Source: Mimachlamys varia
Taxonomy: Eukaryota; Mollusca; Bivalvia; Pectinida; Pectinidae
Direction of reading: 5' to 3'
Assembly: GCA_947623455.1 (NCBI GenBank)
Contig: OX392529.1
Location: 61,503,686 to 61,567,685, forward strand
Length of the DNA stretch: 64,000 nucleotides
Positions 15,201 through 30,200 of this stretch are shown one piece after another. Position 1 is the first letter of the stretch. The number at the start of each line of letters is the position of its first letter. The notes below the pieces were generated by a model that saw nothing but the letters and a program-made list of their open reading frames with translations, ran no database searches and was not told where the DNA came from. A program made the translations under genes and the position numbers.

Positions 15201-18200
15201 TACATCGCTCATTATCTATTTAATCCTCAGATTATCTATATTATTGTGGCTATTAATGATTTTATTGTGTCTATTTATTATCAATACACATGTAAGCTAT
15301 TTTCTCCTCAATATACTGTAAACCAACTAATTTTTGCGGTGACTTAATTTCACATTTTCATATGGAACTCTTACTTTGCGGGTATTTAATTTCGCAATAA
15401 ATACTATCATAAATCATATGTACAGTACTCCTACAGCTTGCATACCTCTGAATGAAACTATTTTGGAGTGATTAATTTTCGCGAATACTAATCCACTGCA
15501 AAATACGCAAAAAATTAATCGCACGCAAAAGTAAGTTGGCTTACAGTAGTACACCCGGAATGTTTAAAAACTGGTTTCTCAATTAAGTCGCCATGATACA
15601 TATTCTATATAAACAGTAACAGTGACCTGACATTGGCCCTGGCAGCCTGAAACACAAACTTGTTGAAGGAATTATGATACTTAACCAACATGTAAAGATT
15701 GATGAAAATCGGTTGCTTTATTTGTATCCCATGATAACATTACATATTTAGTTGCAACCATATAATGTTACAATAATATTATGAATTATTTCTAACAAAC
15801 TAGTATCACCCAATATCACATGGTTCATACAGATCTTTTATACCAAAATTCAAGCACTTTTCCAGCACTTTTGAAGCACTTTTTCACAATTTTCAAGATC
15901 ATTTTTTGTCCAAACTTGCAGGGAAAAGGGGTATAATCGACTACTTTGATATTTTGAAATTTTTTTGCGAAGTTTCTAATATATTTTTTTTTTATACATA
16001 AATCTGCATGCTTACAGCTAGTAAGTATGAATTCCAGCATTTTTCAAGGATTTGTGAGAAAATTCCAGCACTTTTCAAGCACTGACCCCAATTCAAGCTC
16101 TTTTTATCTTCTGTATAAACCATGTATTACAACCATATATAACACAAACCGTACCTGACAGACAGAACACAGCCTGCCAGCTGCTGAGGCTCGAGGTTAA
16201 GGTCCAGAGGGTGGTACAGCTCGTTATCATCAGTCATCAAAGTGTCATGCTCAAAACAGATTTGCTGGGGAAAGAAACACATTGCATGAATGGAAAATTA
16301 ACATTGAATTAATGGATAATGAATGTTGCATTAATGGGAAATTAACATTGTATAAATAGAAAATCAACTTTGTATAAATGGAATATTAACCCATATAATT
16401 TATTGATTTTGATTTATTTTATGATGCCATGTCAAAATATGTTTTTTTGCATCAATTTTGCTTCACTGATATACTACAAATGTCTACCCTAGGTTGATTA
16501 GGCTGAACAGTGGTAATTGATATAACATTGTACCAGCCAGGCTTTCGTGATATTATATACTACAGACGTGTACCCTAGGTTGGTTAGGCCAAACAGTGGT
16601 TATATAAACATCGTACCAGCCAGGCATTCGTGATATTATATACTACAGACGTGTACCCTAGGTTGGTTAGGCCAAACAGTGGTTATATAAACATCGTACC
16701 AGCCAGGCATTCGTGATATTATATACTACAGACGTGTACCCTAGGTTGGTTAGGCCAAACAGTGGTTATATAAACATCGTACCAGCCAGGCTTTCGTGAT
16801 ATTATATACTACAGACGTCTACCCTAGGTTGATTAGGCCAAACAGTGGTTATAAAAACATCGTACCAGCCAGGCGTTCGTGATATTATATACTACAGACG
16901 TCTACCCTAGGTGGTTAGGCCAAACAGTGGTTGTATAAACATTGTACCAGCCAGGTGTTCGTGATATAATATACTACAGACGTCTCCCCTAAGTTGGTTA
17001 GGCCAAACAGTGGTTATATAAACATCGTACCAGCCAGGCTTCGTGATATTATATACTACAGACGTCTACCCTAGGTTGATTAGGCCAAACAGTGGTTATA
17101 AAAACATCGTACCAGCCAGGCGTTCGTGATATTATATACTACAGACGTCTACCCTAGGTGGTTAGGCCAAACAGTGGTTGTATAAACATTGTACCAGCCA
17201 GGCGTTCGTGATATAATATACTACAGACGTCTCCCCTAAGTTGGTTAGGCCAAACAGTGGTTATATAAACATTATACCAGCCAGGCATTCGTGATATAAT
17301 ATACTACAGACGTCTCCCCTAAGTTGGTTAGGCCAAACAGTGGTTATATAAACATCGTACCAGCCAGGCGTTCGTGATATTATATACTACAGACGTCTAC
17401 TCTAGGTTGGTTAGGCAAAACAGTGGTTATATAAACATTAATGTACCAGCCAGGCGTTCGTGATATTATATACTACAGACATCTACCCTAGGTTGGTTAG
17501 GCCAAACAGTGGTTATATTAACATCGTACCAGCCAGGCGCTCATGATATAATATACTTCAGACATCGTACCAGCCAGGCGTTCGTGATATAGTATACTAG
17601 ACACGTCTATCCTAGGTTGGTTAGGCCAAATAGTGGTTATAAAAACATCGTACCAGCCAGGCGTTCGTGATATTATAAACTACAGACGTCTACCCTAGGT
17701 TGGTTAGGCCAAACAGTGGAAAATGATAAACATCGTACCAGCCAGGCGTTCGTGACCACTTCACTTGCTGTTCTGTCTACAGGAAATCCGTCCAATGGAA
17801 CAACAGCGTAATCCAGTACCACACGAGCTTTGGGGTCAAATACGCGACCTGTTTAATGTACAATCGTCATCTCAATAATTCAGACATTTTGTAGACACAC
17901 AAGTTAACTTATTAGTAAACATAAAGAACATACCAAGGGATAATTCTGGCATTTAAAACCTATGGGAGAATTTGAGGGATTTTATGGGATTAGCAAAATT
18001 TCTATGAGATTTTTCATTTTAAAGTAATACCATTTTGAATTTTGAACAAGATTTTTAGGAAAAACATTGGTAAAAATCCCTAAATCTCGCCCCCAAAGTG
18101 ATCCCTGCATGATACCCAAAGCAGAAAGCATGCTGGCATTGTTATCAATGATTTCTTTCTTCTTTTGTTTTCTTTGAGAATACAACACACAGTTTCCAGA

Positions 18201-21200
18201 CCTAAGTGGTATTCGAGTCATCATTTAAGGTTACTTCATATGATCACTTACACACGTTTAAATCTTGATTAATGATTTGGAATTTCTTGTTCATCATCAT
18301 ATAAACGTTATGCTACCCAGGATCAAAACAATGTCTGTGATAATGTCTTTAATCAATGGTACACCAAAACCCGTGACCTAACTGAAATGAACATCTTCAA
18401 TGGCGTAACTCACCGCATCTCTCCACTATGAACAGACTAAGCTCCTTTAACGCATCTTCTTCGAAGCCGAAGAACATAAAAGACTTGCCAAGAAATATAG
18501 GTTTGGGGCTTCCTTCCAAGTTGGTGTCTTCTGTAAACAGACCGGGTCAAATCTGGACTGAGATACTCATTCCAACTCAAACTACATATACTCTCTCCAT
18601 CTATCATTTCATACATCAGCTAAAATATAACATACATTAAAGGCCCAATATAAGTAACTTCAGGAAATTTTTCGGGATTCTGAAAAATTACCAAAACAAT
18701 CCAGTTGATAATCATGCAAAAATAAGTCTAAAACGAAGTAAACCTGAGCGGTAAGCGGTAACTAACAAGAAACTCTTGACAAATAAAATCGAAAAAACAG
18801 AAAATAATTGAGGTGGGGCCCACTTCAAAAACAAACCGAAGGTAGAAGACAGTTAAAAATGGACACGTGTTTCAACTGCTTCTGTACCATTAACCGCATA
18901 AGAATTCATCTTGAATATTGTTGATATCAGTTAATCTTAACTAAATCTATAAATATAAGAAGTTATTAGGCTTGATTTTCGCTTCAAATTTTGTCAAAAG
19001 TTATGTATACTGGGCCTTAATAGCAAGTGTAAGACAAATTTCAAAGTCAAGGACATTTTTAATAACTGGCGCTAGTGGGACCAGGATTTTATCAAAGAAA
19101 GAATTTAATATACTAACAGATCAACTACTGAAATATAGCTACTTCCTTGTGAAGTAAGACGGTGGTCCTTTTATTCAGATTTAATTAGAACTGTAAGCCA
19201 CTGGCTAACTTATACTCCCGCTTCCCATAGTTTGAATAAGCACTTAGCACTGGAGTACCAAGCTTTTATCAGATATCTATATATACATGCATGTCATATG
19301 ATATTGGCAATTGTTAGTTCAGAATAAACAATTTATTTTGCATAAAAGGGTTGTAAGTCTCTTAAACGTCATTAAAAGGGGTTTAAATCTGAAATAACTA
19401 CATGTGCCTGTGGGACACTAATGCCCCACTAACACCCAAAGAGTAACGGTTGTTACTAGAATTTTTGTTGTGATTTTTTTTTTTAATTTCCAATGGACAT
19501 GGGAGTAATAACCTACCTGTGACATCCCCCTCTCCAGCAGCCTCCTCCTCTCCCTCCCCTGGGGGTCCCTCTACAGCCTCGGGAGGGGCAGCATTGGGAT
19601 CTTGGGTCTGGTCCTTGTCAAACACCGTGACATCCTGGGATTCTCGCCCTGTCACACATAAACATGGCTAAGACGGCTGATAATTTACAAACCAAGGCAT
19701 GTTCACACTACATGGGAATCCATGTCATACTTATGCCAGCTACATATTCCATGCTGTCAATTTATCATTATTATTATTTTTGAACTTTTAATAAATATTC
19801 AAAAAAGAAAATTTCAGCTAATCTCCTGTGTTATATTTTTTGTTTCATGCCTCAGATATCACATGTTAACATTGAACTCGCAAGCTCAACGACCACGAAA
19901 GTTGGAACTCAACAAACTCATAAATTTTGCGCAGTGATTGGTCATCATTGGCAGCATGCATGTAAAGTACACAGCTTTCATGCCACTCATTTTTGATAAC
20001 AACAAAAACATTACATTCAGGTATGTAGAACTCAGGATTCGAACTTAAACAAAAACATTGTATATTTTTTCTCCACAAAATAACTCTTAAAAGCTACACA
20101 GAAGCCAAAATGAATACTATAAAAGTTTACACACATGGAATTTTTCACTTAGTTACCCTCAAACTGTTCGTAATGCGGAAATTTTCTCACTGTCAGTCAC
20201 GCTAATTTGTACTGTGTGTCTACAATTCTATTACACACTGTTAGAGGGAGAGTAGTGCTGAATATTTGTGTGTGGATATATTCACATGGATTTAATGCAT
20301 TCCAAATAAGCGAAAAATGTCCACATCACAAACACTTCCACTTTTACAGTATAAGATAATTGGTCCTTCTATATTTTGTGTTGCATTTTCTGAAAGTAAA
20401 ATTCTGTATGAAAATGGAAAAGCTATTTGCCATTTTAAAATGAATAGTTTTACACTGTGAATATTCCGTTGGATTATAATAGACAGAAGTTGTGTTTCAT
20501 GCCTCAGATAACACAGGTTAACGTTGAACCTGTGTTTCATAGTGGGAGCACCACAATGGTTTACACAGAGATATGTGTAGAAAGTTTAGGTCCGTAGTTC
20601 TATGAAAGTTGTATTCATGCCTCAGATATCACAAGTTAACATTGAACTCGCGAGCTCAACAACCAGGAAAGTCGGAACTCAACAAACTCTTAAATTTTGC
20701 GCAGTGATTGGTCATCATTGGCAGTTTTGATACGCCTGAATACCACTTCTTTTATTAATACAATCTTGTATTCTTGAAAACATTCAGTTATCTGGATTTG
20801 AAATGGAAGCAACAATATTTCTGCAGCATCTTACTTAACTGAGACAGTATGGAAAGAAAACAAGAAAACCAATTTGTTCCTTTCAAGATACAACTGTACT
20901 GGAAGTGTCAGTGACACAAATGCAACAACTATGACAATGAAACACTGTAAGGACATTTCAACGTGACTAGTGGCCAAGTGAGTTCATAATAAATCTTAAG
21001 TAATCTATCGTCAACCAATAATCAATTTTGATTTCCCAGCCGATTCTGAACACTAGTCAGTCATACCATACCATTTTGTGAAAATTTGTTGAAATTCTCA
21101 AAGTTTAATGTGGTAACAACTCTGGAAAAAATAGTTGGACCTTTACCAAATCGAAACCTAACCAGCATCTTATCATTTTATAACATTTCAATACCCCTAC

Positions 21201-24200
21201 CGTTTAAAGAGTAAATGGGCACAATGAAATCATGACAGCCAAGGGCAACATTATATGCCCCAGCCATTTCATGGTAGGAGCACCCCTAATGGTTTACACA
21301 GAGATAATGTGTTAGAAAGTTTAGGTCTGTAGTTCTATGAAAGTTGTGTTCATGCCTCAGATATCACAAGTTAACATTGAACTCGCGAGCTCAACAACCT
21401 CAAAAGTCGGAACTCAACAAACTCTTAAATTTTGCGCAGTGATTGGTCATCATTGGCAGTTTTGATACGCCTGAATACCACTTCTTTTATTAATACAATC
21501 TTGTATTCTTGAAAACATTCAGTTATCTGGATTTGAAATGGAAGCAACAATAGTTCTGCAGCATCTTACTTAACTGAGAGAGAATGGAAAGAAAAACAAT
21601 TTGCTCCTATCAAGATACTGGAAGTGTCAGTGACAAGTGGCCAACTGAGCACTTAATAAATCTTTAGTAATCTATCTTCAACAAATAATCAATTATGATT
21701 TCCCAACCGATTCTGAACACTAGTCAGTCATACCATACCATTTTTGTGAAAATTTGTTGAAATTCTCAAAGTTTAATGTGGTAACAACTCTGGAAAAAAT
21801 AGTTGGACCTTTACCAAATCGACACCTAACCAGCATCTTATCATTTTATAACAGTTCAATAACCCTACTGTAGAGTAAATTCGCGCAATGAAATCATGAC
21901 AGCCAAGGACAACATTATATGTCCCAGCCATTTCATGGTAGGAGCACCACAATGGTTTACACAGAGATATGTGTAGAAAGTTTAGGTCCGTAGTTCTATA
22001 AAAGTTGTGTTCATGCCTCAGATATCACAAGTTAACATTGAACTCGCGAGCTCAACAACCATGACAGTCGGAACTCAACAAACTCATAAATTTTGCGCAG
22101 TGATTGGTCATCATTGGCAGAGCGATTGTGACTTGTATACCCTGTAACTAATTAATGATTGTTTTTAGATATTCTCAGATAAGTGATACATGTATTTATA
22201 TGCACCAAGATTACCCATATACCTATTGCTGTACTCACATGCTAAAAATGATGCCTGGGTTTCATGACAACCATTTCTAACTGACAACTTCTATCAATGC
22301 CTGTGTTTCACAACAACCATACCTAACTGACAACTCAACCTAGCACTGCCGGGGTCTCAAGACAACCATACCTAACTGACAACTCAACCTAGCATTGCCT
22401 GGGTCTCAAGACAACCATACCTAACTGACAACTCAACCTAGCATTGCCTGGGTATCTTGACAACCATTTCTGACTGACAACTCCTGTTATTGCCTAGGTT
22501 TTGTGACAACCATTCCTAACTGACAACTTGACCTATCACTGCCTGGGTATTGTGACATTCCCTAACCTTGTGACCAGCTTACCAGCGTCCGCCTGTAACA
22601 GGTATTGACTCATGATGTCCTGGGTATTGTGACATTCCCTAACCCCTTGACCAGCTTACCAGGGTCGGCCTGTAACAGGTATTGACTCATGATGTCCTGG
22701 GTATTGTGACATTCCCTAACCCCTTGACCAGCTTACCAGGGTCTGCCTGTAACAGGTATTGATTCATGATGTCCTGGGTATTGTGACATTCCCTAACCCC
22801 TTGACCAGCTTACCAGGGTCGGCCTGTAACAGGTATTGACTCATGATGTCCTGGGTATTGTGACATTCCCTAACCCCTTGACCAGCTTACCAGCGTCCGC
22901 CTGTAACAGGTATTGACTCATGATGTCCTGGGTATTGTGACATTCCCTAACCTTGTGACCAGCTTACCAGGGTCGGCCTGTAACAGGTATTAACTCATGA
23001 TGTCCCGGGTATTGTGACATCCCTAACCTTGTGACCAGCTTACCAGGGTCTGCCTGTAACAGGTATTGACTCATGATGTCCTGGGTATTGTGACATTCCC
23101 TAACCCCTTGACCAGCTTACCAGCGTCCGCCTGTAACAGGTATTGACTCATGATGTCCCGGGTATCGTGACATTCCCTAACCTTGTGACCAGCTTACCAG
23201 CGTCTGCCTGTAACAGGTATTGACTCATTATGTCCTGGGTATTGTGACATTCCCTAACCTTGTGACCAGCTTACCAGGGTCTGCCTGTAACAGGTATTGA
23301 CTCATGATGTCCTGGGTATTGTGACATTCCCTAACCCCTTGACCAGCTTACCAGCGTCCGCCTGTAACAGGTATTGACTCATGATGTCCTGGGTATTGTG
23401 ACATTCCCTAACCCCTTGACCAGCTTACCAGGGTCGGCCTGTAACAGGTATTGACTCATGATGTCCTGGGTATTGTGACATTCCCTAACCTTGTGACCAG
23501 CTTACCAGCGTCTGCCTGCAACAGGTATTGACTCATGATGTCCTGGGTATTGTGACATTCCCTAACCTTGTGACCAGCTTACAAGCGTCCGCCTGTAACA
23601 GGTATTGACTCATGATGTCCTGGGTATTGTGACATTCCCTAACCCCTTGACCAGCTTACCAGCGTCCATCTGTAACAGGTATTGACTCATGATGTCCTGG
23701 GTATTGTGACATTCCCTAACCTTGTGACCAGCTTACCAGGGTCTGCCTGTAACAGGTATTGACTCATGATGTCCTGGGTATTGTGACATTCCCTAACCTT
23801 GTGACCAGCTTACCAGGGTCTGCCTGTAACAGGTATTGACTCATGATGTCCTGGGTATTGTGACATTCCCTAACCCCTTGACCAGCTTACCAGGGTCGGC
23901 CTGTAACAGGTATTGACTCATGATGTCCTGGGTATTGTGACATTCCCTAACCTTGTGACCAGCTTACCAGGGTCTGCCTGTAACAGGTATTGACTCATGA
24001 TGTCCTGGGTATTGTGACATTCCCTAACCTTGTGACCAGCTTACCAGCGTCCGCCTGTAACAGGTATTGACTCATGATGTCCTGGGTATTGTGACATTCC
24101 CTAACCTTGTGACCAGCTTACCAGGGTCGGCCTGTAACAGGTATTGACTCATGATGTCCTGGGTATTGTGACATCCCTAACCTTGTGACCAGCTTACCAG

Positions 24201-27200
24201 GGTCGGCCTGTAACAGGTATTGACTCATGATGTCCTGGGTATTGTGACATTCCCTAACCTTGTGACCAGCTTACCAGCGTCTGCCTGTAACAGGTATTGA
24301 CTCATGATGTCCTGGGTATTGTGACATTCCCTAACCTTGTGACCAGCTTACCAGGGTCTGCCTGTAACAGGTATTGACTCATGATGTCCTGGGTATTGTG
24401 ACATTCCCTAACCTTGTGACCAGCTTACCAGCGTCTGCCTGTAACAGGTATTGACTCATGATGTCCTGGGTATTGTGACATTCCCTAACCTTGTGACCAG
24501 CTTACCAGCGTCTGCCTGTAACAGGTATTGACTCATGATGTCCCGGGTATTGTGACATTCCCTAACCCCTTGACCAGCTTACCAGGGTCGGCCTGTAACA
24601 GGTATTGACTCATGATGTCCTGGGTATTGTGACATTCCCTAAACCTTGTGACCAGCTTACCAGGGTCTGCCTGTAACAGGTATTGACTCATGATGTCCCG
24701 GGTATTGTGACATTCCCTAACCCCTTGACCAGCTTACCAGGGTCGGCCTGTAACAGGTATTGACTCATGATGTCCTGGGTATTGTGACATTCCCTAACCC
24801 CTTGACCAGCTTACCAGGGTCGGCCTGTAACAGGTATTGACTCATGATGTCCTGGGTATTGTGACATTCCCTAACCCCTTGACCAGCTTACCAGGATCCG
24901 CCTGTAACAGGTATTGACTCATGATGTCCTCCATATCTGTGTCCTGGTGGTCAGCCTCTGGTACTTTGTCTTTAGTCACAGGCTCCTTAGCTGTCAACTT
25001 CCTGAAATATTTAAATTAGATCATTTTCCACTGTACAATCTAGCCATCGGACATGTGTCAACTTGATCAATTAATTTTACCATGGCATCTTTGGTGTAGG
25101 TACACAATAACTTATCTGCTGTATTTTAGCATAATGAAAACTAGTACATACTGTCACCATGTTAATTTTATCATTACGGCTCTCCTTCACTTTTAATAAT
25201 TATCTATAAACAATAGGCTGTTAACTTAAATTTGCTTTCATAAAATCTCCTTCATTTACAATATTCCCCAGTATAGTGTACAGTCAAACCTGTCTATAAA
25301 GACCGCTCAAGGGGAGACAGAAAAACGGTCACTATAGACAGGTTGCCTTTATAGACAGGTCGAGATTTTTGGACCAACCACTTTAATTGAAAATGTCATA
25401 AATGACTTGTCATTAAATAGGGCTTTCAGTATAACATTTTCAGAAGTCAAACTTTTTGTTTTGAAATGTATTCTTATAATGTTATTTTTAGGTTTAAATC
25501 TATATTTTTTAAAACATCTTAAAATGGTATGATGAATGCCCTATTAGATAATATTCATGTTCATTTTTTTACATTTGTGAATTCTTGGTTGAGTGTGTTG
25601 TTCTTTTTCTAAAAAAATCATCAAGTCGGAATGATTATGATAGCACCAACCAGGTGAGTCGGCATTCAAGGTTAATAAAACAAACACCTTTGAGTAGGAA
25701 ACTTTGAAAACATAACACAATGCCTCGTTAATTAGGCTTGACATTGATTGACACCTCGCGCGAGTTACGATGCAGATCTGTTGACACCAGCGAAGGCACA
25801 GGTCTAATATATACTGATAATTGAAATAAACGATGTTTTCACGGCAATATCATTCATAAATTATTCAATTAAATCTTACATAAGACTTAATCTTCCACGT
25901 TTTCTATAAAATGAACAATTTTGTAGTCTCTGCGTCTAGACATCGATAGAGTCGGCAGTGTACTGGGTTGACGGTAATTCTGACGATTACGGCCTAACAC
26001 ACGGGTCGCGAACAGTCCTGCATAAACGAGAACACGAATGATGCATCGCTGTTCAATCGTATCATATGACTACACCGATACTGGAAAGCACTACGCGTTA
26101 TTCAGGTTAGGAAATAACCTAGATCGTCGCTATCAGTAGCCAATCAAAATGCAGGATATTGTCGAAAACTGATGCAGCAGTGAATGGGCTCACCGGAAAG
26201 TTTTCACTTGTCATAAAATAGTAATATCTTCAGTCAATGTGTTTTACAACTCATATTTTCAACATTTATAGTATTTTCTTCTAGTGAATCATGTACGCAA
26301 ATACCGGACATTTTGTACGGAGCTGTACATATGCGACGGGTTACCGGAACGGCTGACAGCCAAATGTGAGATCAAAATATGTTCACCCGATCGTGAAATC
26401 GGTCGTTATAGAAAGCGAACTAGCGACCGTCGTTCCAAAATTACCGGTCGTTAGCCACATTAGACAGGTGGTCGTTAAACAGATGATCGTTATATAATGA
26501 AATATCACGGGGAATCTGAAAATCGGTCGTTATAGAAAGCGAACTAGCGACCGTCGGTCCAAAATTACCGGTCGTTAGCCACATTAGACAGGTGGTCGTT
26601 ATACAGATGGTCGTTATATAGTGAAATCTCACGGGGAATCTGAAAATCGGTCGTTATAGACAGGCAGTCGTTATAGACAGGCGGTCGTTAGAGCAGGTTT
26701 GACTGTAATTCTAATCAGAAAATTCCCCAGTATAGTGTAATTCTAATCAGAAAATTCCCCAGTATAATGTGATTCTAATCAGAAAATTCCCCAGTATAGT
26801 GTGATTCTAATGAGAATATTCCCCAGTATAGTGTGATTCTAATGAGAATATTCCCCAGTATAGTGTGATTCTAATGAGAATATTCCCCAGTATAGTGTAA
26901 TTCTAATCAGAATATTCCCCAGTATAGTGTAATTCTAATCAGAATATTCCCCAGTATAGTGTAATTCTAATCAGAATATTCCCCAGTATAGTGTAATTCT
27001 AATGAGAATATTCCCCAGTATAGTGTAATTCTAATAAGAATATTCCCCAGTATAGTGTAATTCTAATCAGAAAATTCCCCAGTATAGTGTGATTCTAATC
27101 AGAATATTCCCCAGTATAGTGTAATTCTAATCAGAAAATTCCCCAGTATAATGTGATTCTAATCAGAAAATTCCCCAGTATAGTGTGATTCTAATGAGAA

Positions 27201-30200
27201 TATTCCCCAGTATAGTGTGATTCTAATGAGAATATTCCCCAGTATAGTGTGATTCTAATGAGAATATTCCCCAGTATAGTGTAATTCTAATCAGAATATT
27301 CCCCAGTATAGTGTAATTCTAATGAGAATATTCCCCAGTATAGTGTAATTCTAATCAGAATATTCCCCAGTATAGTGTAATTCTAATGAGAATATTCCCC
27401 AGTATAGTGTAATTCTAATAAGAATATTCCCCAGTATAGTGTAATTCTAATCAGAAAATTCCCCAGTATAGTGTGATTCTAATCAGAATATTCCCCAGTA
27501 TAGTGTAATTCTAATCAGAAAATTCCCCAGTATAGTGTGATTCTAATGAGAATATTCCCCAGTATAGTGTGATTCTAATGAGAATATTCCCCAGTATAGT
27601 GTGATTCTAATGAGAATATTCCCCAGTATAGTGTAATTCTAATGAGAATATTCCCCAGTATAGTGTAATTCTAATCAGAATATTCCCCAGTATAGTGTAA
27701 TTCTAATGAGAATATTCCCCAGTATAGTGTGATTCTAATAAGAAAATTCCCCAGTATAGTGTGATTCTAATGAGAATATTCCCCAGTTTAGTGTGATTCT
27801 AATGAGAATATTCCCCAGTATAGTGTAATTCTAATGAGAAAATTCCCCAGTATAGTGTGATTCTAATGAGAATATTCCCCAGTATAGTGTAATTCTAATA
27901 AGAAAATTCCCCAGTATAGTGTAATTCTAATGAGAATATTCCCCAGTATAGTGTAATTCTAATCAGAATATTCCCCAGTATAGTGTAATTCTAATGAGAA
28001 TATTCCCCAGTATAGTGTAATTCTAATGAGAATATTCCCAAGTATAGTGTAATTCTAATCAGAAAATTCCCCAGTATAGTGTAATTCTAATCAGAAAATT
28101 CCCCAGTATAGTGTAATTCTAATGAGAAAATTCCCCAGTATAGTGTAATTCTAATGAGAAAATTCCCCAGTATAGTGTAATTCTAATGAGAAAATTCCCC
28201 AGTATAGTGTAATTCTAATGAGAATATTCCCCAGTATAGTGTAATTCTAATCAGAATATTCCCCAGTATAGTGTGATTCTAATGAGAATATTCCCCAGTA
28301 TAGTGTAATTCTAATCAGAATATTCCCCAGTATAGTGTGATTCTAATGAGAATATTCCCCAGTATAGTGTGATTCTAATCAGAATATTCCCCAGTATAGT
28401 GTAATTCTAATCAGAAAATTCCCCAGTATAGTGTAATTCTCACATGTAAAATCATTACCCTTTGATTTTGGGCGACAATGGCAGATCTGACGCAAACCCC
28501 GGACAGAGGAACGGTTGTTCGTCCACAGTTTGTCCCTGTCGGTAACACTCAGCTAGCCAGACTGCTCCGACAACATGGGGCCTGTAACCAAAACAACAGC
28601 CAATCACCCCCCTACATGTAGCTACACAAAATCCCTATTCATATTCATCACCATCCTTTGTAAATGATCTGATGCCTTTGAAATGACTCGGTTAATTGTT
28701 AAATAAAGAATGCCGAAAGATGTCATGTTTCTCCAGCATATTTTTGTTTTCCATGATGTATGCATGCATGTGGAAAGATCATTCACAAAGATAGCAAATA
28801 AGAGGACATCTATTGAAAGTACTTCCAAAACATTGTTTTGCGCATTGTAAAATTACTGGACAATCTTCTGAAAAATGTGATATTAGCGCCAAATGTAAAC
28901 ACATTTTAAAATAGACTGGATAAGTATGGGGTCCAAGAGAACCAGGAACTCCTATATATAATTTTAGATCTGAGATACATCAATGACACACATAACATCA
29001 AAATAATCTTTTTCACAAATTTTTCAATGCTATGATTTTGAAAAGTGAAGAGGATCTAATAGACCCTGCACTGGAATATAAAAATGTTACAATCAGGAAT
29101 TCAAATCAAATGTCTTGCAATGTTGAAAAGTAATTTAATATTTATATACTTACTTTAATGTTGAAAAGTAATTGAATATTTATATACTTACTTTAATGTT
29201 GAAAAGTAATTGAATATTTATATACTATATAATTTTTTGTGCCAATGCAGTCACTTCCAGCTGTCTTTTTTGGCAGATTATTCTTCCAATTACTTTTCGT
29301 AAAAATAAACAGCCAAAAAACACTGTCACACTGTGGTAAATCACTACATTGAAGCATAAAAACATGGACAGAGCTTTAAGTCTACCGTAATAATGAAAAT
29401 TCATATTGGAAATAAAACAGCAGTTCTTGGATCAGGAGTAGAAATAACCAGTTTTTTTTCTGTGTGACCTAAATTCGATTGGGTTAAATGAAGCTGTCTT
29501 ACCTAAATGTTGCTGCTTTGAGAAGGTCCATGTCTTTTTCTACACGCTCCCCAACAATTACATGGCTTACATTCTCATTCAACTGGTTCAGCCTAAATTG
29601 AAATAAATATTTATAATTAACATATACATTTGTATATTAATCAATACAAAGCTGAGGATTTCATAGGAGCTGCCTTATCAGATGGTAACTACTAGTCCTA
29701 AGTCACCTGGCTAATATCTCCATATGTGTGTATGTAATGAGACAGTGCTTTTAACATCTTTTTAAGATCTATCATGTGACCTTGTGATACTGTAGATATA
29801 AACTAAGATCTATCATGTGACCTTGTGATACTGACCGTGTTCCCCCACCAGCGTTGATGACTTTGCGTACTTTCTCTAGTGCTTGTCCTCTAAACCCACT
29901 CAGGAATATCTACAAAATAATACACAGTCACAACATACATCAAGTTATTCTTATTTCAAACAATGATATGATAATCAGTAGGTATGTCTTGGAGAGTGGG
30001 TAGCCCACACTCGTTGAATGATTTGGAGAAAGGTTTGTGGGAGGGGGGATACATACTTTTGCGGGAGGGTATTAAGATATTTTTGGGAAAGTGGATAGAT
30101 GGAAGGTACTTGTTGGAGAAGGAAAAATAATTTTGACAGGATGGAAAAATGTTTTTTGGGGGATGGACAGACATTTTTGGGAGGATTGGAAAATGCTTTT

